A DNA stretch of 64,000 nucleotides from Shewanella japonica (GCF_002075795.1 NZ_CP020472.1:3765001-3829000); one strand, 5' to 3'. Shown: positions 30,950 through 40,940, counted from the first letter of the stretch. Numbers and translations are program-made. The notes: generated from the letters alone by a model not told the origin.

Positions 30950-31627
30950 TTACCCACCCTGATGAAATCCCACAATCATTTGCCTAAAGGTAAAATTAAT
31001 TCTTGGCTCATTCACTTTTAGGCGTTTAGGTATGGCGTGTTGCCACTCATCTTGCATACCTGCATGCATGATCAGTAAGTCGCCACAGCTAAGTTCAATG
31101 GCGTGTTTATGCCGTGTTTGCATGTGTCTCATAACAAAAGTACGACTGGCTCCTAATGTTAACGATACAATATCTGAATTGGCAGCAATCTCAGGCTCGT
31201 TATCACTGTGCCATCCCATGCAATCTTGTCCATTTTCATAGCGATTAACCAACACGCCATTGGTCATGATATTAAATTGCGACTCAAGTATTTGTCTTAC
31301 TTTCAGCAATACAGGTGGCCAAGGTTGTGGCTTTATCATGAGTGATGAATATTGATATTCGCAACCTGAATCACCAAACCAGATCTGGGAGCGTGGAATA
31401 GGATGTTGCTTGCCAAATATCGTTACGATCGGTTTTTCAAATTGATATGAGTTCGCTTCTTGAAGCAGTGAAGTTTGCAATGGTAAAGGTAAGAAGTTGG
31501 CTAAATATGTAATGGGCGCAACAGGTAAACTTGCCTCAGCAGTTTGATTTTCACCGATATCATCAGCCCCCTGAGTAGTACAACTCACTGGTTGAGAGTT
31601 AACAAGTTCAAATCCTAATTGTTTCAT
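30950..31627 (-). CDS. AlkB-like 2-oxoglutarate/Fe(II) dioxygenase (alkylated nucleic acid repair)
   Basis: An oxidative demethylase of the AlkB superfamily, 225 residues. The iron triad is His140 and Asp142 (GWHSDNE) with His197 (EWQHAIPKR), and Arg209 in PRINFTFR fits 2-oxoglutarate binding. The arrangement, with WFGDSGCEYQYS upstream and NGVLVNRYENGQDCMGWHSD, resembles the ALKBH2/3-like bacterial group more than E. coli AlkB. It probably repairs 1-methyladenine and 3-methylcytosine. No Ada box was identified. Confidence 0.88.
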   Translation of the reverse strand: MKQLGFELVNSQPVSCTTQGADDIGENQTAEASLPVAPITYLANFLPLPLQTSLLQEANSYQFEKPIVTIFGKQHPIPRSQIWFGDSGCEYQYSSLMIKPQPWPPVLLKVRQILESQFNIMTNGVLVNRYENGQDCMGWHSDNEPEIAANSDIVSLTLGASRTFVMRHMQTRHKHAIELSCGDLLIMHAGMQDEWQHAIPKRLKVNEPRINFTFRQMIVGFHQGG

Positions 31628-31922
31628 GCTAAATAACCTGCCTTTGTATCACTTTATGATGATGCACAGCATCTAACCTGACCGTTGTGACTAATCCTTT
31701 AGTATATAAACAAAATTGATACGCATTTATGATATTAAGCTTAGTTATATTATGAGAGTCTAAATTGAGCTAGGCTTGTATATTATACTTATTTAGCTAA
31801 AAACGTTCACTCAGAGCGATATGGATTTATACCCTGTCGCCATAAAGTTGGATTACTTTTTTGTAAAAAAGTAATGAATGGATTTCTCGATGACATCATA
31901 ACAATGGCATGTGACCGCATTT

Positions 31923-33647
31923 ATGAAATGGATATTGACGCTGATTATTTGTTTATTTATCTGCATGAACCCTAACGCTGTTCACGCCAAAGAGCTGTAT
32001 TTATCTGATAAACACAACAAGCCTATCGGTTTATCACTAAAGCAATATATTGAAGATGAGCGACTCAATGCCTCACAAGCATATTCGTTATTACAGCAAG
32101 GCCAGTTTAGTCCTGTCAGTCAACATATCAGTAATTATGGTATCAATGCCAAACCAGTTTGGTTAAGTCTCACACTCATTAATAACAGCCAAACAGAACA
32201 AGAAAAAACCATTCATATCGATAACTATTGGCTAGATGAAGTCAGTAGTTTTTGGTTTGCGGATGATCACATCATCCATTTTGAGCACCAAGGTGACTTA
32301 TCATTGTTTTACCAACAAGAGTCACAGCAGCCTAGTTTTAATTTAAACTACCGCTATCCACCAGGTAAAACCACGGTGTTAATTCGGGTGCAAACCCCTG
32401 ATGCTATGGTTATCCCTGTGTATTTATTCGACCAGCAGGAAATGGCTAAGAAAAATGCCTTCAATGCTTATAGCTATGGTTTTTTGTATGGCTCAATCAC
32501 TGCGTTATTAATTTATAACTTTATTTTATATGTTGGTCTTCGTCTAAAAAGCTACTTATTTTACAGTTTATATTTATTGAATTTTTTGCTGCTTAATTTT
32601 GCCTATAGCGGCCATGGTTCATTATGGTTATGGCCAGATTCACCGATATGGCAACAATGGTCTATCCCGATACTGATGGTCAGCTTTTGCACCAGTGGGA
32701 TACTGTTTGCTTGCCACTTTTTACGACTTAAATTCCAACTCCCCACTTTAAACAAAATTCTCAAGAGCCTCTGTATTATCTTTCCGGCACTAATGCTGCT
32801 TGCTGCAGTGCTTCAAGACCGAGTTTTAGGGCTCATTTTTGCGTTTGATTTAATGCTGCTGTTTAGCGGCTTGATGATAGTGCTGGGAATACTGTCACTG
32901 AACTTTGGTAACATCTCAGCAAGATTTTTCTTAATCGCCTCAATTTCGTCAATGATCGGGATTGCCATTACCTGTCTTGCCGTTTGGGCTTATATCCCAT
33001 TCAATCAATTTACTTATAGGGCTGCTGAGCTCGAGGTGTTTATTGATGTATTACTGCTCGCACTGGCATTAACAGAACGCTTTAGACGGGTAGAAAACGA
33101 AAAAACAATTGCCGAGAAAATGGCTAACATGGACCCGTTAACAAGGTTGAATAATCGCCGAGCTTTTTACCAATTAGTTGAGCCTCAATTTACAGAAAGG
33201 CAAGTCAAAAAAGCAGCGTCTATCTTGATGGTAGATATCGATCGTTTTAAAAGCATTAATGATACCTATGGGCATAATTTTGGCGATGAAGTGCTGGTCA
33301 AAGTCGCCGCGTTAATCAGAGATACATTACGAAAAAACGATATTTTAGCGCGCTGGGGCGGCGAGGAATTTATTATCTTTTTACCTTACACCCAAGAGCA
33401 AGAAGCCAGTACCCTAGCAACAAGGCTGTGTGAAAACATTGCTAAACTCTCCTTTACTCAAAGTCAGCAAAAGGTCAACGTCACAGCCAGTATTGGCATT
33501 GTCACCAGTTGTAGCGCCATCAACCAATTACCTATGCTTATTGAGGTCGCCGATAAACACCTATACCAAGCTAAGCGAGCTGGCAGGAACCAGATTTCAG
33601 CGGGCACATCCCCCAGCAAGGAAAGAATAGATAAATTAGCGACCTAG
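31923..33647 (+). CDS. Membrane diguanylate cyclase with 7TMR-DISM sensor
   Basis: Makes cyclic di-GMP in response to a periplasmic or membrane signal. Order: signal peptide (to about ...NAVHA), 7TMR-DISMED2 periplasmic sensor (about 30-165), seven-helix 7TMR-DISM membrane domain (about 180-385) and a C-terminal GGDEF domain. The active site reads RWGGEEF, and an RxxD inhibitory site (RKND) lies five residues before it, so product inhibition is expected. MVDIDRFKSINDTYGH is intact. A GTG at 31911 is an alternative start; neither start has a clear ribosome site. No EAL domain. Confidence 0.92.
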   Translation: MKWILTLIICLFICMNPNAVHAKELYLSDKHNKPIGLSLKQYIEDERLNASQAYSLLQQGQFSPVSQHISNYGINAKPVWLSLTLINNSQTEQEKTIHIDNYWLDEVSSFWFADDHIIHFEHQGDLSLFYQQESQQPSFNLNYRYPPGKTTVLIRVQTPDAMVIPVYLFDQQEMAKKNAFNAYSYGFLYGSITALLIYNFILYVGLRLKSYLFYSLYLLNFLLLNFAYSGHGSLWLWPDSPIWQQWSIPILMVSFCTSGILFACHFLRLKFQLPTLNKILKSLCIIFPALMLLAAVLQDRVLGLIFAFDLMLLFSGLMIVLGILSLNFGNISARFFLIASISSMIGIAITCLAVWAYIPFNQFTYRAAELEVFIDVLLLALALTERFRRVENEKTIAEKMANMDPLTRLNNRRAFYQLVEPQFTERQVKKAASILMVDIDRFKSINDTYGHNFGDEVLVKVAALIRDTLRKNDILARWGGEEFIIFLPYTQEQEASTLATRLCENIAKLSFTQSQQKVNVTASIGIVTSCSAINQLPMLIEVADKHLYQAKRAGRNQISAGTSPSKERIDKLAT

Positions 33648-33673
33648 ATAAAAGAGGGAATCCCCTACTACCA

Positions 33674-33976
33674 TTAAGGTATCGTCGTCTCTAATTGTGT
33701 TGTCATACACACATAATTTTGCTCTAACCATTGCGGGTTAATGGGGCCCCAATCATCAATTTTATAATAACCAGCATTATGACGTTCACCCTCTTGAATA
33801 AACTGAACCGTCACACCAATATCAGACATTGATGCCAATGTATCTTGAATGGTTCTGCGGGGCATTTGGGTCATTTTATGCAAAGATAATAAATTATGTT
33901 TATCTTGGCTAATCAAATAGCAAAGATAGAGTTTTCGCAAAAATGCTTTATGTGCTTTAGAAACAGTTTGAGTCAA
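33674..33976 (-). CDS. Winged helix-turn-helix protein, putative small regulator
   Basis: A 100-residue basic protein. Residues about 10-65 (RKLYLCYLISQDKHNLLSL, then TQMPRRTIQDTLASM) fit a winged helix-turn-helix with the recognition helix PRRTIQDTLASM. The C-terminal part has conserved-looking aromatic residues (GYYKIDDWGPINP). It is convergent with the diguanylate cyclase gene 27 nt away. A DNA-binding role is inferred from the fold only; the target is unknown. Confidence 0.7.
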   Translation of the reverse strand: MTQTVSKAHKAFLRKLYLCYLISQDKHNLLSLHKMTQMPRRTIQDTLASMSDIGVTVQFIQEGERHNAGYYKIDDWGPINPQWLEQNYVCMTTQLETTIP

Positions 33977-34211
33977 TTTCGCCTCTTTTTTGATGAAAAT
34001 AATAGTTAAATACCAACAAAGGAGCCTTTGTCTTATACTTTCAAAGTAAAAGATTATTGCATGAATATAAAGCTATTTTAGTCACTTAAGCTTACATGAG
34101 TGCTCAAAGACCTTTTCGACTTACTGCACAAGGCTGCTATGTCTGATTAGCATTACCCTTTACATTGCAGCCTTACATTGAACCCTGACATTGCAGCCAA
34201 TGAGCATATAA

Positions 34212-34940
34212 ATGACAAAAATTGACGATAAAAGCCAGCTTGAGCCAACACAATGGCAACCATACAACACGCTAACGTTAACTCCCGTTGATAAGCGCTA
34301 CCCCATACAAGCCGCGCTTCAAATCAGTATTATTGTGCTAATCATTCTAACCGCCATCATGGTTATGATGAATATTCAGCACACCCAACCACTCGCAGAT
34401 ATCCTGATTGCTGTTACTGCCATAACGTCTATTGGCACTCTTTGGATCTCACTGAAGTATCAAGCTGCAAAAAAGGTCTATTACGGCGTACTCAAGCATG
34501 AACTTGTCATGAGAAAAGGCTTGTGGTGGGTAAAAACCACCACCCTACCTTTTAGCCGGCTGCAGCATGTCAGCTTGTCGCAAAACCCGATTCAGCGACA
34601 GTTTAACTTAGCGACGTTAAAATGCTTCAGTGCAGGAAGTGGCGCTGCAGAAATTAACTTACCCGGCTTGAAGTTTGAAACAGCAGAACACCTAAGACAA
34701 CACTTACTGCATAGAGCGACTTCGCACCAACAAGACAAATCAATGCCTGAACAAGTCAAAACAGAGCTTCAGCCAGACAGCACAGATATTGAGCCAGTCA
34801 ACACAGAGCATCTGCAGGTCGAACAACAGTTTATTCCCTCTGCCCACCAAACATCAGCAGAGCAGCCTGTTATCTCACATCAAACGACTCAATCAGCAAC
34901 CGCTGAAAATAAGCTAAAGTCGGAAAAGCAAGATGACTGA
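34212..34940 (+). CDS. bPH2 (DUF304) membrane protein, YdbS-like
   Basis: Residues about 35-75 form two membrane helices, followed by a bacterial PH domain (about 85-165; YYGVLKHELVMRKGLWW, LPFSRLQHVSLSQNPIQRQF). The last ~70 residues are a Gln/Glu/Thr-rich tail that looks disordered and is longer than in typical YdbS proteins. The stop overlaps the next start by 8 nt (ATGACTGA), so the pair is translationally coupled, as in B. subtilis ydbS-ydbT. The function is not known in detail. Confidence 0.85.
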   Translation: MTKIDDKSQLEPTQWQPYNTLTLTPVDKRYPIQAALQISIIVLIILTAIMVMMNIQHTQPLADILIAVTAITSIGTLWISLKYQAAKKVYYGVLKHELVMRKGLWWVKTTTLPFSRLQHVSLSQNPIQRQFNLATLKCFSAGSGAAEINLPGLKFETAEHLRQHLLHRATSHQQDKSMPEQVKTELQPDSTDIEPVNTEHLQVEQQFIPSAHQTSAEQPVISHQTTQSATAENKLKSEKQDD

Positions 34941-36561
34941 ACCTTCCCAACAAAGCACCAATCAGCAATCCATGGGCAAATTTAGTCAGTGGCAAGCTTT
35001 ATCACCTTGGGCCATGCTCAGTTTTAGTTCCGGGACTGCAAAAGCCATTTTATCGAATGGTTATGCCATGATCCCAATTGTCTTCGCAGGTTGGAAAAAC
35101 GGCTTTGATTTATCCTTTGCAATGATTGCTGCACTATTTCTGATTATCTCGTTAACTGTGTTTTCATTTATACAGTGGAAAAAATACCGTTTTAAGCTTG
35201 TTGATAATCAATTGAATATTAAGCGAGGGCTACTGTTTACTCGCAAAGACGAGATCCCATTTAATAAAATCCAAAATATTCGCTACGAGCAACCTCTATA
35301 TTTTAAGCCCTTAAAGCTAGGAACGTTAATCATTGAAACGGCAGGCTCAAAAAATGATGAAGCACATCTTGCAGCAGTGGACTCAAATACCGCCTATAAA
35401 ATTAAGCAGCAACTGTTACAGATAACAGCAAATAGTCTTGAGGAAAACGGCAATAGTGAATCTTTATTGGATCATGATGATGCCAGCAGCGAAAATGATG
35501 TAACCAACTTAGCGACACGAACTCATGCATTCGATAATAAAGATCCAGCAAATAATTCTAGCCAGTCACTGCCGAACATTATTATTAAGCGCAATTTATT
35601 ACAGCTAATCAAATTTGGATTTTATCAGAATAACCTTATCTGGCTCGCCGTTATCGCAGGACCAATCTTAGGACAAATACAATGGGAAACACTCGCCGAA
35701 ATCCCGTTTTTTCAACAACTTTGGCATAGTATTATCACGTTAAGTGGTGACAATATTACCCTACAAGTGAGCATCATTTTGCTATTAATTGCCTTGGTAT
35801 ATTGCCTGTTCGCTTTGATTTCTATTTTTTCTGCCGTACTAAAATATTTTCCCTTCACCCTAGAGAAGCGACAACAAACTCTGCAAAGAAGTGGTGGAGT
35901 CATTTCACATCAGCAAGATGCATTAGCGATTAAACGGATTCAACTTGTACAAATCAGCCAACCTGTATTAGCAAGGTTATTTAATGTTTGGACTGTGTAT
36001 TTAAAACAAGTAAAGGGGCAAGAAGTTGAGCAAAAAACTGAACAGCACATGCTCATTCCTTCAGTCAAAACCACAGAGCTACAATCCACCCTTGGCAAAA
36101 TAACCGGACTTGCAGGCGGCTCGTGCAATGTTCCGCGCCAGTATCAGTCAATCGCTTTTGCTTGGTTTTTACGGCGAGGGTATTTGCCGTTCATTCCCGC
36201 TGCGATTTTGTCACTGTTTTTGGGCGCCAACTTAGCAAGTTTAATAATTTGTGTATCCGCAGTTGTTGTCAGTGGGCTTATCTACTTGCGCTACCGACAA
36301 TGGGGATATGTCATTGATGAGGAAGCGGTATGGCAACATAGTGGATTGTTCAGTCGAGAATGGAAGCGCATTCCTTTTACTAAAGTTCAACATGTCACCC
36401 TCACTCAAACTCAAGGACAAAAACAAAAAGGTTATGCGTACCTGACATTAGGATTAGCCAGTGGCGAAATGACTTTGCCTTATATTAGTCAAAACGATGC
36501 CCAATATATATCGGAAAAAGCCATGATGGCGACGAAGTATGACACCACTAATTGGATTTAA
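34933..36561 (+). CDS. bPH2 (DUF304) membrane protein with repeated PH domains, YdbT-like
   Basis: A 542-residue membrane protein. PH-like segments are seen near 75-155 (LVDNQLNIKRGLLFTRKDEI, PFNKIQNIRYEQ), 300-380 and 445-530 (YVIDEEAVWQHSGLFSREWK, PFTKVQHVTLTQTQGQ), separated by paired membrane helices. The loop around 165-215 is acidic and low-complexity. It is coupled to the preceding gene. Homologous pairs in Bacillus are linked to envelope stress or peptide resistance; whether that holds here is unknown. Confidence 0.85.
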   Translation: MTEPSQQSTNQQSMGKFSQWQALSPWAMLSFSSGTAKAILSNGYAMIPIVFAGWKNGFDLSFAMIAALFLIISLTVFSFIQWKKYRFKLVDNQLNIKRGLLFTRKDEIPFNKIQNIRYEQPLYFKPLKLGTLIIETAGSKNDEAHLAAVDSNTAYKIKQQLLQITANSLEENGNSESLLDHDDASSENDVTNLATRTHAFDNKDPANNSSQSLPNIIIKRNLLQLIKFGFYQNNLIWLAVIAGPILGQIQWETLAEIPFFQQLWHSIITLSGDNITLQVSIILLLIALVYCLFALISIFSAVLKYFPFTLEKRQQTLQRSGGVISHQQDALAIKRIQLVQISQPVLARLFNVWTVYLKQVKGQEVEQKTEQHMLIPSVKTTELQSTLGKITGLAGGSCNVPRQYQSIAFAWFLRRGYLPFIPAAILSLFLGANLASLIICVSAVVVSGLIYLRYRQWGYVIDEEAVWQHSGLFSREWKRIPFTKVQHVTLTQTQGQKQKGYAYLTLGLASGEMTLPYISQNDAQYISEKAMMATKYDTTNWI

Positions 36562-36603
36562 GCCTAACTACCAATAACATTATAAAGACGTTTTTATCCG
36601 CTA

Positions 36604-36636
36604 AAGTCACGATTAAATAAGCTTAAATCGTGACTT
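36604..36636. other. Hairpin between convergent genes
   Basis: Perfect 11-bp arms AAGTCACGATT / AATCGTGACTT separated by 11 nt. No T run on either side. It lies between the PH-domain gene and uspA and may end transcription from both sides. Confidence 0.55.
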
Positions 36637-36680
36637 CTCGCTTTACAAAACAATCACATATCGAGCGCTGTGCACGCTAA

Positions 36681-37112
36681 CTATTTCACAACCAGTACTG
36701 GACAAAGCGCTTGATTTGCTACTTCCTCCGCGACATTGTCATGGAGAAAATGTGCTAACCCTGTTCGGCCATGACTAGCGATCACTACCATACCAATATC
36801 ACCGCTATTGGCTTCTGCAACGATTTCTTCAATTGCATCGCCGCGACGAATTAGGGTTTCGATGGGTAAGTCAGTTTTAAGCTCAGCTAATAAACCGCGC
36901 ATTTTATCTGCAGCGGCCTGCTCCATACTTTTTGCTAACCCTTCTGGTGTGATGGCGAGAATCATATAATTCTCATCACCTAGAGGCTGATCAACCACAT
37001 GAAGAATACGAATACCAACTTGATATAAGTTTGCCATTTCGATGGCATATCGCAAAGCATGAGAAGCCGTCTCAGAAAAATCAGTCGGCCATAATATATT
37101 ACGTGAACGCAT
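36681..37112 (-). CDS. Universal stress protein, UspA family
   Basis: A 143-residue single Usp domain. The N terminus ILWPTDFSETASHAL and the C-terminal nucleotide-binding block VIASHGRTGLAHFLHDNVAEEV match the ATP-binding Usp class (G-2x-G-9x-G-type). The cytosolic role is stress survival; the exact ligand is unknown. GAGGG sits 8 nt before the ATG. Confidence 0.92.
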   Translation of the reverse strand: MRSRNILWPTDFSETASHALRYAIEMANLYQVGIRILHVVDQPLGDENYMILAITPEGLAKSMEQAAADKMRGLLAELKTDLPIETLIRRGDAIEEIVAEANSGDIGMVVIASHGRTGLAHFLHDNVAEEVANQALCPVLVVK

Positions 37113-37378
37113 AGTGACGCCCTCTTGTAGATTGAAAAAAATTAAAATTTTTCAGCTAACTAGGTGTTACTGATACCGCCTAAACAAGACTTAATGTGAC
37201 AATATCCATAGGCAGAATATCAACACATTTTTAATTAATACTTAAATCTCGTGTGGCTTACGTTAATTACTATCTCCTAATAAAAGTGTAGTGTAAAACA
37301 CTAATTTGCTCCTTGAGCTGTATCAACTTCTGTGACTCAAATTATCTAAAACTTGCCTTTTGATGATTTATAGCCCAT

Positions 37379-37406
37379 ATTAAACCGACTAATCAGTCGG
37401 TTTAAT
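37379..37406. promoter_or_regulatory. 28-bp palindrome, probable TetR-family operator
   Basis: ATTAAACCGACT and AGTCGGTTTAAT are perfect 12-bp arms around AATC. The site lies 44 nt before the aldehyde dehydrogenase start and about 1.5 kb from a TetR gene whose frame is broken. The rest of 37113-37449 shows no other feature I can name. Confidence 0.8.
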
Positions 37407-37449
37407 TTTAAACGATAACTAGGCTGCAGAAAAACACTAGGAGAAGCAG

Positions 37450-38874
37450 ATGAATATGGCGCTCAATGAAACACACCAAACCTCATTGAAACAACACCTC
37501 GACCTACAGCGACAGGCTTACAACTCAATGCCAGCACCTAGTTATCAGTCAAGAGTCAGCAAACTTGAACAGCTCAAAGCTGGATTATTGGAGCAAAGTG
37601 AGCAATTTGTTACTGCTCTCGCTGCCGATTATGGTCATCGCTCAAGTAACGACACCATGATTTCTGACATCATGCCATGTGTAAATAACATCAATTACAC
37701 GCTGAAAAACCTTAAAAAATGGATGAAACCAAATCGTCGTCATGCGGGCTTACTTCTCGCGCCTTCATCTGTAACGGTTCACTATCAGCCATTGGGAGTT
37801 GTCGGCATTATCGTCCCATGGAATTTCCCTGTGATGTTAGCCATTGGTCCATTAATAACCGCCATTGCTGCTGGTAACAGAGCCATGTTGAAAATGTCTG
37901 AATTTACCCCAGCGACCAACCAAGTGATTAAAGCAATGTTGGCAAAAATCTTTAATGAAGATGAAGTTGCAGTCATTGAGGGTGAAGCTGATGTAGCAGC
38001 GGCATTCTCTGCCCTGCCTTTTGATCATATGCTTTTCACCGGTTCTACCACAGTAGGTCGTCACGTTATGCGTGCTGCGGCCGATAACCTCACGCCTGTC
38101 ACACTTGAACTCGGCGGGAAATCTCCTGTTGTTATTGCACCTGATATTGATATTGCCACAGCAGTCGAGCGACTCATTTACGGTAAATGTTTAAATGCTG
38201 GCCAAATCTGTGTCGCACCTGATTACATTTTATGCCCAGAAGATAAGGTTGATGAGCTCATCAGTGAATATCAAAAGCGCTTCAATAAGATGTACCCTGA
38301 CTTTGACTCTAACCCTGATTACGGCAATGTCATTAATGAACGTCAATATTCGCGTTTATTAACTGTATTGGAAGACGCTAAACAAAAAGGTGCGGTGATC
38401 CACTCTGCAACCGAATACAACATTGATACTAATGTTCGAAAATTACCGACTCAATTAATCACTGCTACCAGCGATGATATGACCGTGATGCAAGAAGAGA
38501 TTTTTGGCCCCTTGCTTCCTATTGTGAGCTATAAAAATATTGATAATGCGATCGGATATATTAATCAACGAGAACGTCCATTAGCCTTATATATCATGAG
38601 TTTTGATAGCTCAACCCAGCAACACATCGTTCAGCACACCCATTCGGGTGGCGTTTGTATAAACGATACTGTGTTTCATGTTGCTGCAGATGATGCACCT
38701 TTTGGCGGTATTGGCCCATCAGGCATGGGACATTATCATGGTAAAGAAGGGTTTTTGACGTTTAGCCATGCCAAAACAGTCCTTAAGAGTGGCAAGTTTA
38801 ATTCTGGTTTATTTGTTCATCCTCCTTATGGTACAAAAATCCAAGCGCTATTGATGAAGATGTTTTTACGTTAG
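37450..38874 (+). CDS. Aldehyde dehydrogenase, coniferyl-aldehyde dehydrogenase type
   Basis: An NAD(P)+-dependent aldehyde dehydrogenase, 474 residues. Catalytic Cys254 lies in GKCLNAGQICVAPDY and Glu220 in LELGGKSPVV; PWNFPVML is near 124. The short length, without an N-terminal extension, and the C-terminal stretch (VCINDTVFH, PFGGIGPSGMGHYHG) fit the coniferyl aldehyde/fatty aldehyde group. AGGAGA lies 5 nt before the ATG. It starts a group of reactive-carbonyl genes (TetR, two Old Yellow Enzymes) and is probably controlled from the palindrome upstream. Confidence 0.88.
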   Translation: MNMALNETHQTSLKQHLDLQRQAYNSMPAPSYQSRVSKLEQLKAGLLEQSEQFVTALAADYGHRSSNDTMISDIMPCVNNINYTLKNLKKWMKPNRRHAGLLLAPSSVTVHYQPLGVVGIIVPWNFPVMLAIGPLITAIAAGNRAMLKMSEFTPATNQVIKAMLAKIFNEDEVAVIEGEADVAAAFSALPFDHMLFTGSTTVGRHVMRAAADNLTPVTLELGGKSPVVIAPDIDIATAVERLIYGKCLNAGQICVAPDYILCPEDKVDELISEYQKRFNKMYPDFDSNPDYGNVINERQYSRLLTVLEDAKQKGAVIHSATEYNIDTNVRKLPTQLITATSDDMTVMQEEIFGPLLPIVSYKNIDNAIGYINQRERPLALYIMSFDSSTQQHIVQHTHSGGVCINDTVFHVAADDAPFGGIGPSGMGHYHGKEGFLTFSHAKTVLKSGKFNSGLFVHPPYGTKIQALLMKMFLR

Positions 38875-38963
38875 TTCAAAGTGGGTGCAATATATCCTCA
38901 CCCACTTTATTCTAAGCCTAAGTAAAACAAAGAATATAAATCAACATAGGAAATCAAACGCGT

Positions 38964-39652
38964 ATGTCAGCCACCGTAAAACCTGCTGCAACAGATAAAA
39001 AACAAGCTATTTTAAATGGCGCGCTACAACTGTTTGTCGACCAAGGCTTTCATGGCACTTCCACGGCTTCAATAGCAAAAACAGCAGGGGTGGCAACAGG
39101 CACCTTATTTCATCACTTTCCTTCTAAAGAAGCCCTATTGAATCATCTCTTTGTTGTGGTAAAGCAAGAGTTTGCTGATTCGCTTACCCATTCGATGACG
39201 CAATCCTTATCGCCAATCAATGATAAAGAGGCTTCTTTAGAGCAATTGATTACTGATATAGATTTTCATACCAGTAACTCTATTTCAGCCGATGTAAATA
39301 ACGCAGCGACATTAAAAAGCAGCGCCAATAAACTGTGGCAACATGCGATTGATTGGGCACTGTTAAATCCAACCAAACAAAAATTTTCCTGCAGTTTTCT
39401 TTATCATCTGATATTGATCCCGAAATCCGCTCTCAAGCGATGAACAGTATTTTACATTTCATTATTGAGCTTATCGCTAAAGGTCAGCAACTGAATATCA
39501 TTGCCGATTTTCCAATCACATTAATGCTTGAGAATTGCCATGGTCAATATTTAGCTGCGATTCGCTACTTCACCGATAACCCTCAGTGGGGCCATGATAA
39601 AGTCCATCGTGAAGCAAGTTTTGAACTGTTTTGGCGCTCAATGAAGTTGTAG
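38964..39652 (+). pseudogene. TetR/AcrR family regulator, frame broken once
   Basis: The first part encodes a TetR helix-turn-helix ([24 protein letters not shown], then [14 protein letters not shown]). It runs in frame 38964-39443, but sense with the family is lost after about 39385. The continuation ([21 protein letters not shown] onward) is in another frame to 39652. One extra T in the run AAAAATTTT near 39380 would join both parts into about 229 residues. Hence either a recent single-base deletion, a sequencing error, or slippage. Placed between the aldehyde dehydrogenase and the ene-reductases, it would be their repressor. Confidence 0.8.
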
Positions 39653-39773
39653 CGCTGAAATTACAGTATTTACTTTTGCATAATTAACAAAAGTTATTTG
39701 TATCATTTGCTGTTTTTGCAATGAGTTCTTGCCGTTATGATTTCCTTCATTAGCCCAATGTCGAGGAAAAATC

Positions 39774-40883
39774 ATGACAGCAGCACTATTTAATCCAATC
39801 AAATTAGGCCAACTTACGTTGGCAAATCGCATAGTCATGCCACCCATGACCCGCTCAAGAGCGAGTTTGCCTGATAACAGAGCAAATGAAATGATGGCAG
39901 CCTATTACGCTCAGCGAAGTTCAGCAGGACTTATCATTGGTGAAGGCACACAAATATCCCCTTTAGCACAAGGCTATGCTTGGACCCCTGGAATATATTC
40001 ATCAGCCCAATTAGATGGATGGCACAAAGTTACCAAAGCTGTACACGCCAACAATGGGATCATGTTTGCTCAATTGTGGCATGTTGGTCGTGTTACTCAC
40101 CCGCAAAATATTGGTGGTTTGCAACCTATTTCGTCTTCTGCAATTAAAGCGAATAACGTCAAGGTTTTCATCGACGATGGTACTCATGCTCCCGGTTTTG
40201 TTGATGTGGTAACCCCACGCGAAATGACACAAGCAGATATTGATACAGTGATCGCCGAATTTACACAAGCGGCTAGCAATGCAATTAATGCAGGTTTTGA
40301 TGGTATTGAACTTCATGCCGCTAATGGCTATTTGATTAACCAGTTTATTGATTCTGAATCTAATCACCGTACAGATAAATATGGTGGTAACTTAACGAAT
40401 AGACTGCGATTTCTTGATGAGGTGATTAGCGCAATGGCTGCAGCTATTGGTGCCGACAAAATTGGTGTCAGGTTAGCACCACTCACGACACTTAATGGCA
40501 CTGTCGATGCTAATCCAGAACAAACCTATGTTGCTGCAGCTGCGCTGTTAAATAAGCATAATATTGCGTACTTACATATTGCAGAGGCCGACTGGGATGA
40601 TGCCCCCGTTATGAGTAATAGCTTTAAAAATGCCATACGCAATGCCTTTGCCGGAGTGTTGATTTATGCGGGTAAATACACCGTTGAACGAGCAATCTCA
40701 GCTATCGAATCAGGTGTGGCTGACATGATTGCTTTTGGTAGACCATTTGTCGCGAACCCAGACCTGCCATCACGGATAAAACACGGTCAACCTTGGGCAA
40801 ATCATGATCCACAAACCTTGTTTGGCGGTAATGAAAAAGGCTTAACTGATTATCCCACGTTTTCAGAATCAGAAAGCGCCTAA
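39774..40883 (+). CDS. Old Yellow Enzyme family alkene reductase (first copy, NemA-like)
   Basis: An FMN-dependent ene-reductase/flavin oxidoreductase, 369 residues, a TIM barrel. It shows NRIVMPPMTRSRA (FMN site), QLWHVGRVTHP, the substrate-binding pair as His-Asn in ELHAANGYLINQF, and GRPFVANPDLPSRI near the end. Such enzymes reduce alpha,beta-unsaturated carbonyls and N-ethylmaleimide or nitro compounds. It is followed 57 nt later by a paralogue with His-His at the same place. Confidence 0.93.
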   Translation: MTAALFNPIKLGQLTLANRIVMPPMTRSRASLPDNRANEMMAAYYAQRSSAGLIIGEGTQISPLAQGYAWTPGIYSSAQLDGWHKVTKAVHANNGIMFAQLWHVGRVTHPQNIGGLQPISSSAIKANNVKVFIDDGTHAPGFVDVVTPREMTQADIDTVIAEFTQAASNAINAGFDGIELHAANGYLINQFIDSESNHRTDKYGGNLTNRLRFLDEVISAMAAAIGADKIGVRLAPLTTLNGTVDANPEQTYVAAAALLNKHNIAYLHIAEADWDDAPVMSNSFKNAIRNAFAGVLIYAGKYTVERAISAIESGVADMIAFGRPFVANPDLPSRIKHGQPWANHDPQTLFGGNEKGLTDYPTFSESESA

Positions 40884-40940
40884 TCACCTTAGGTGTTTCA
40901 TTTTAATTTGCATTTTTATCAACAATCATCAGGAATTGTT

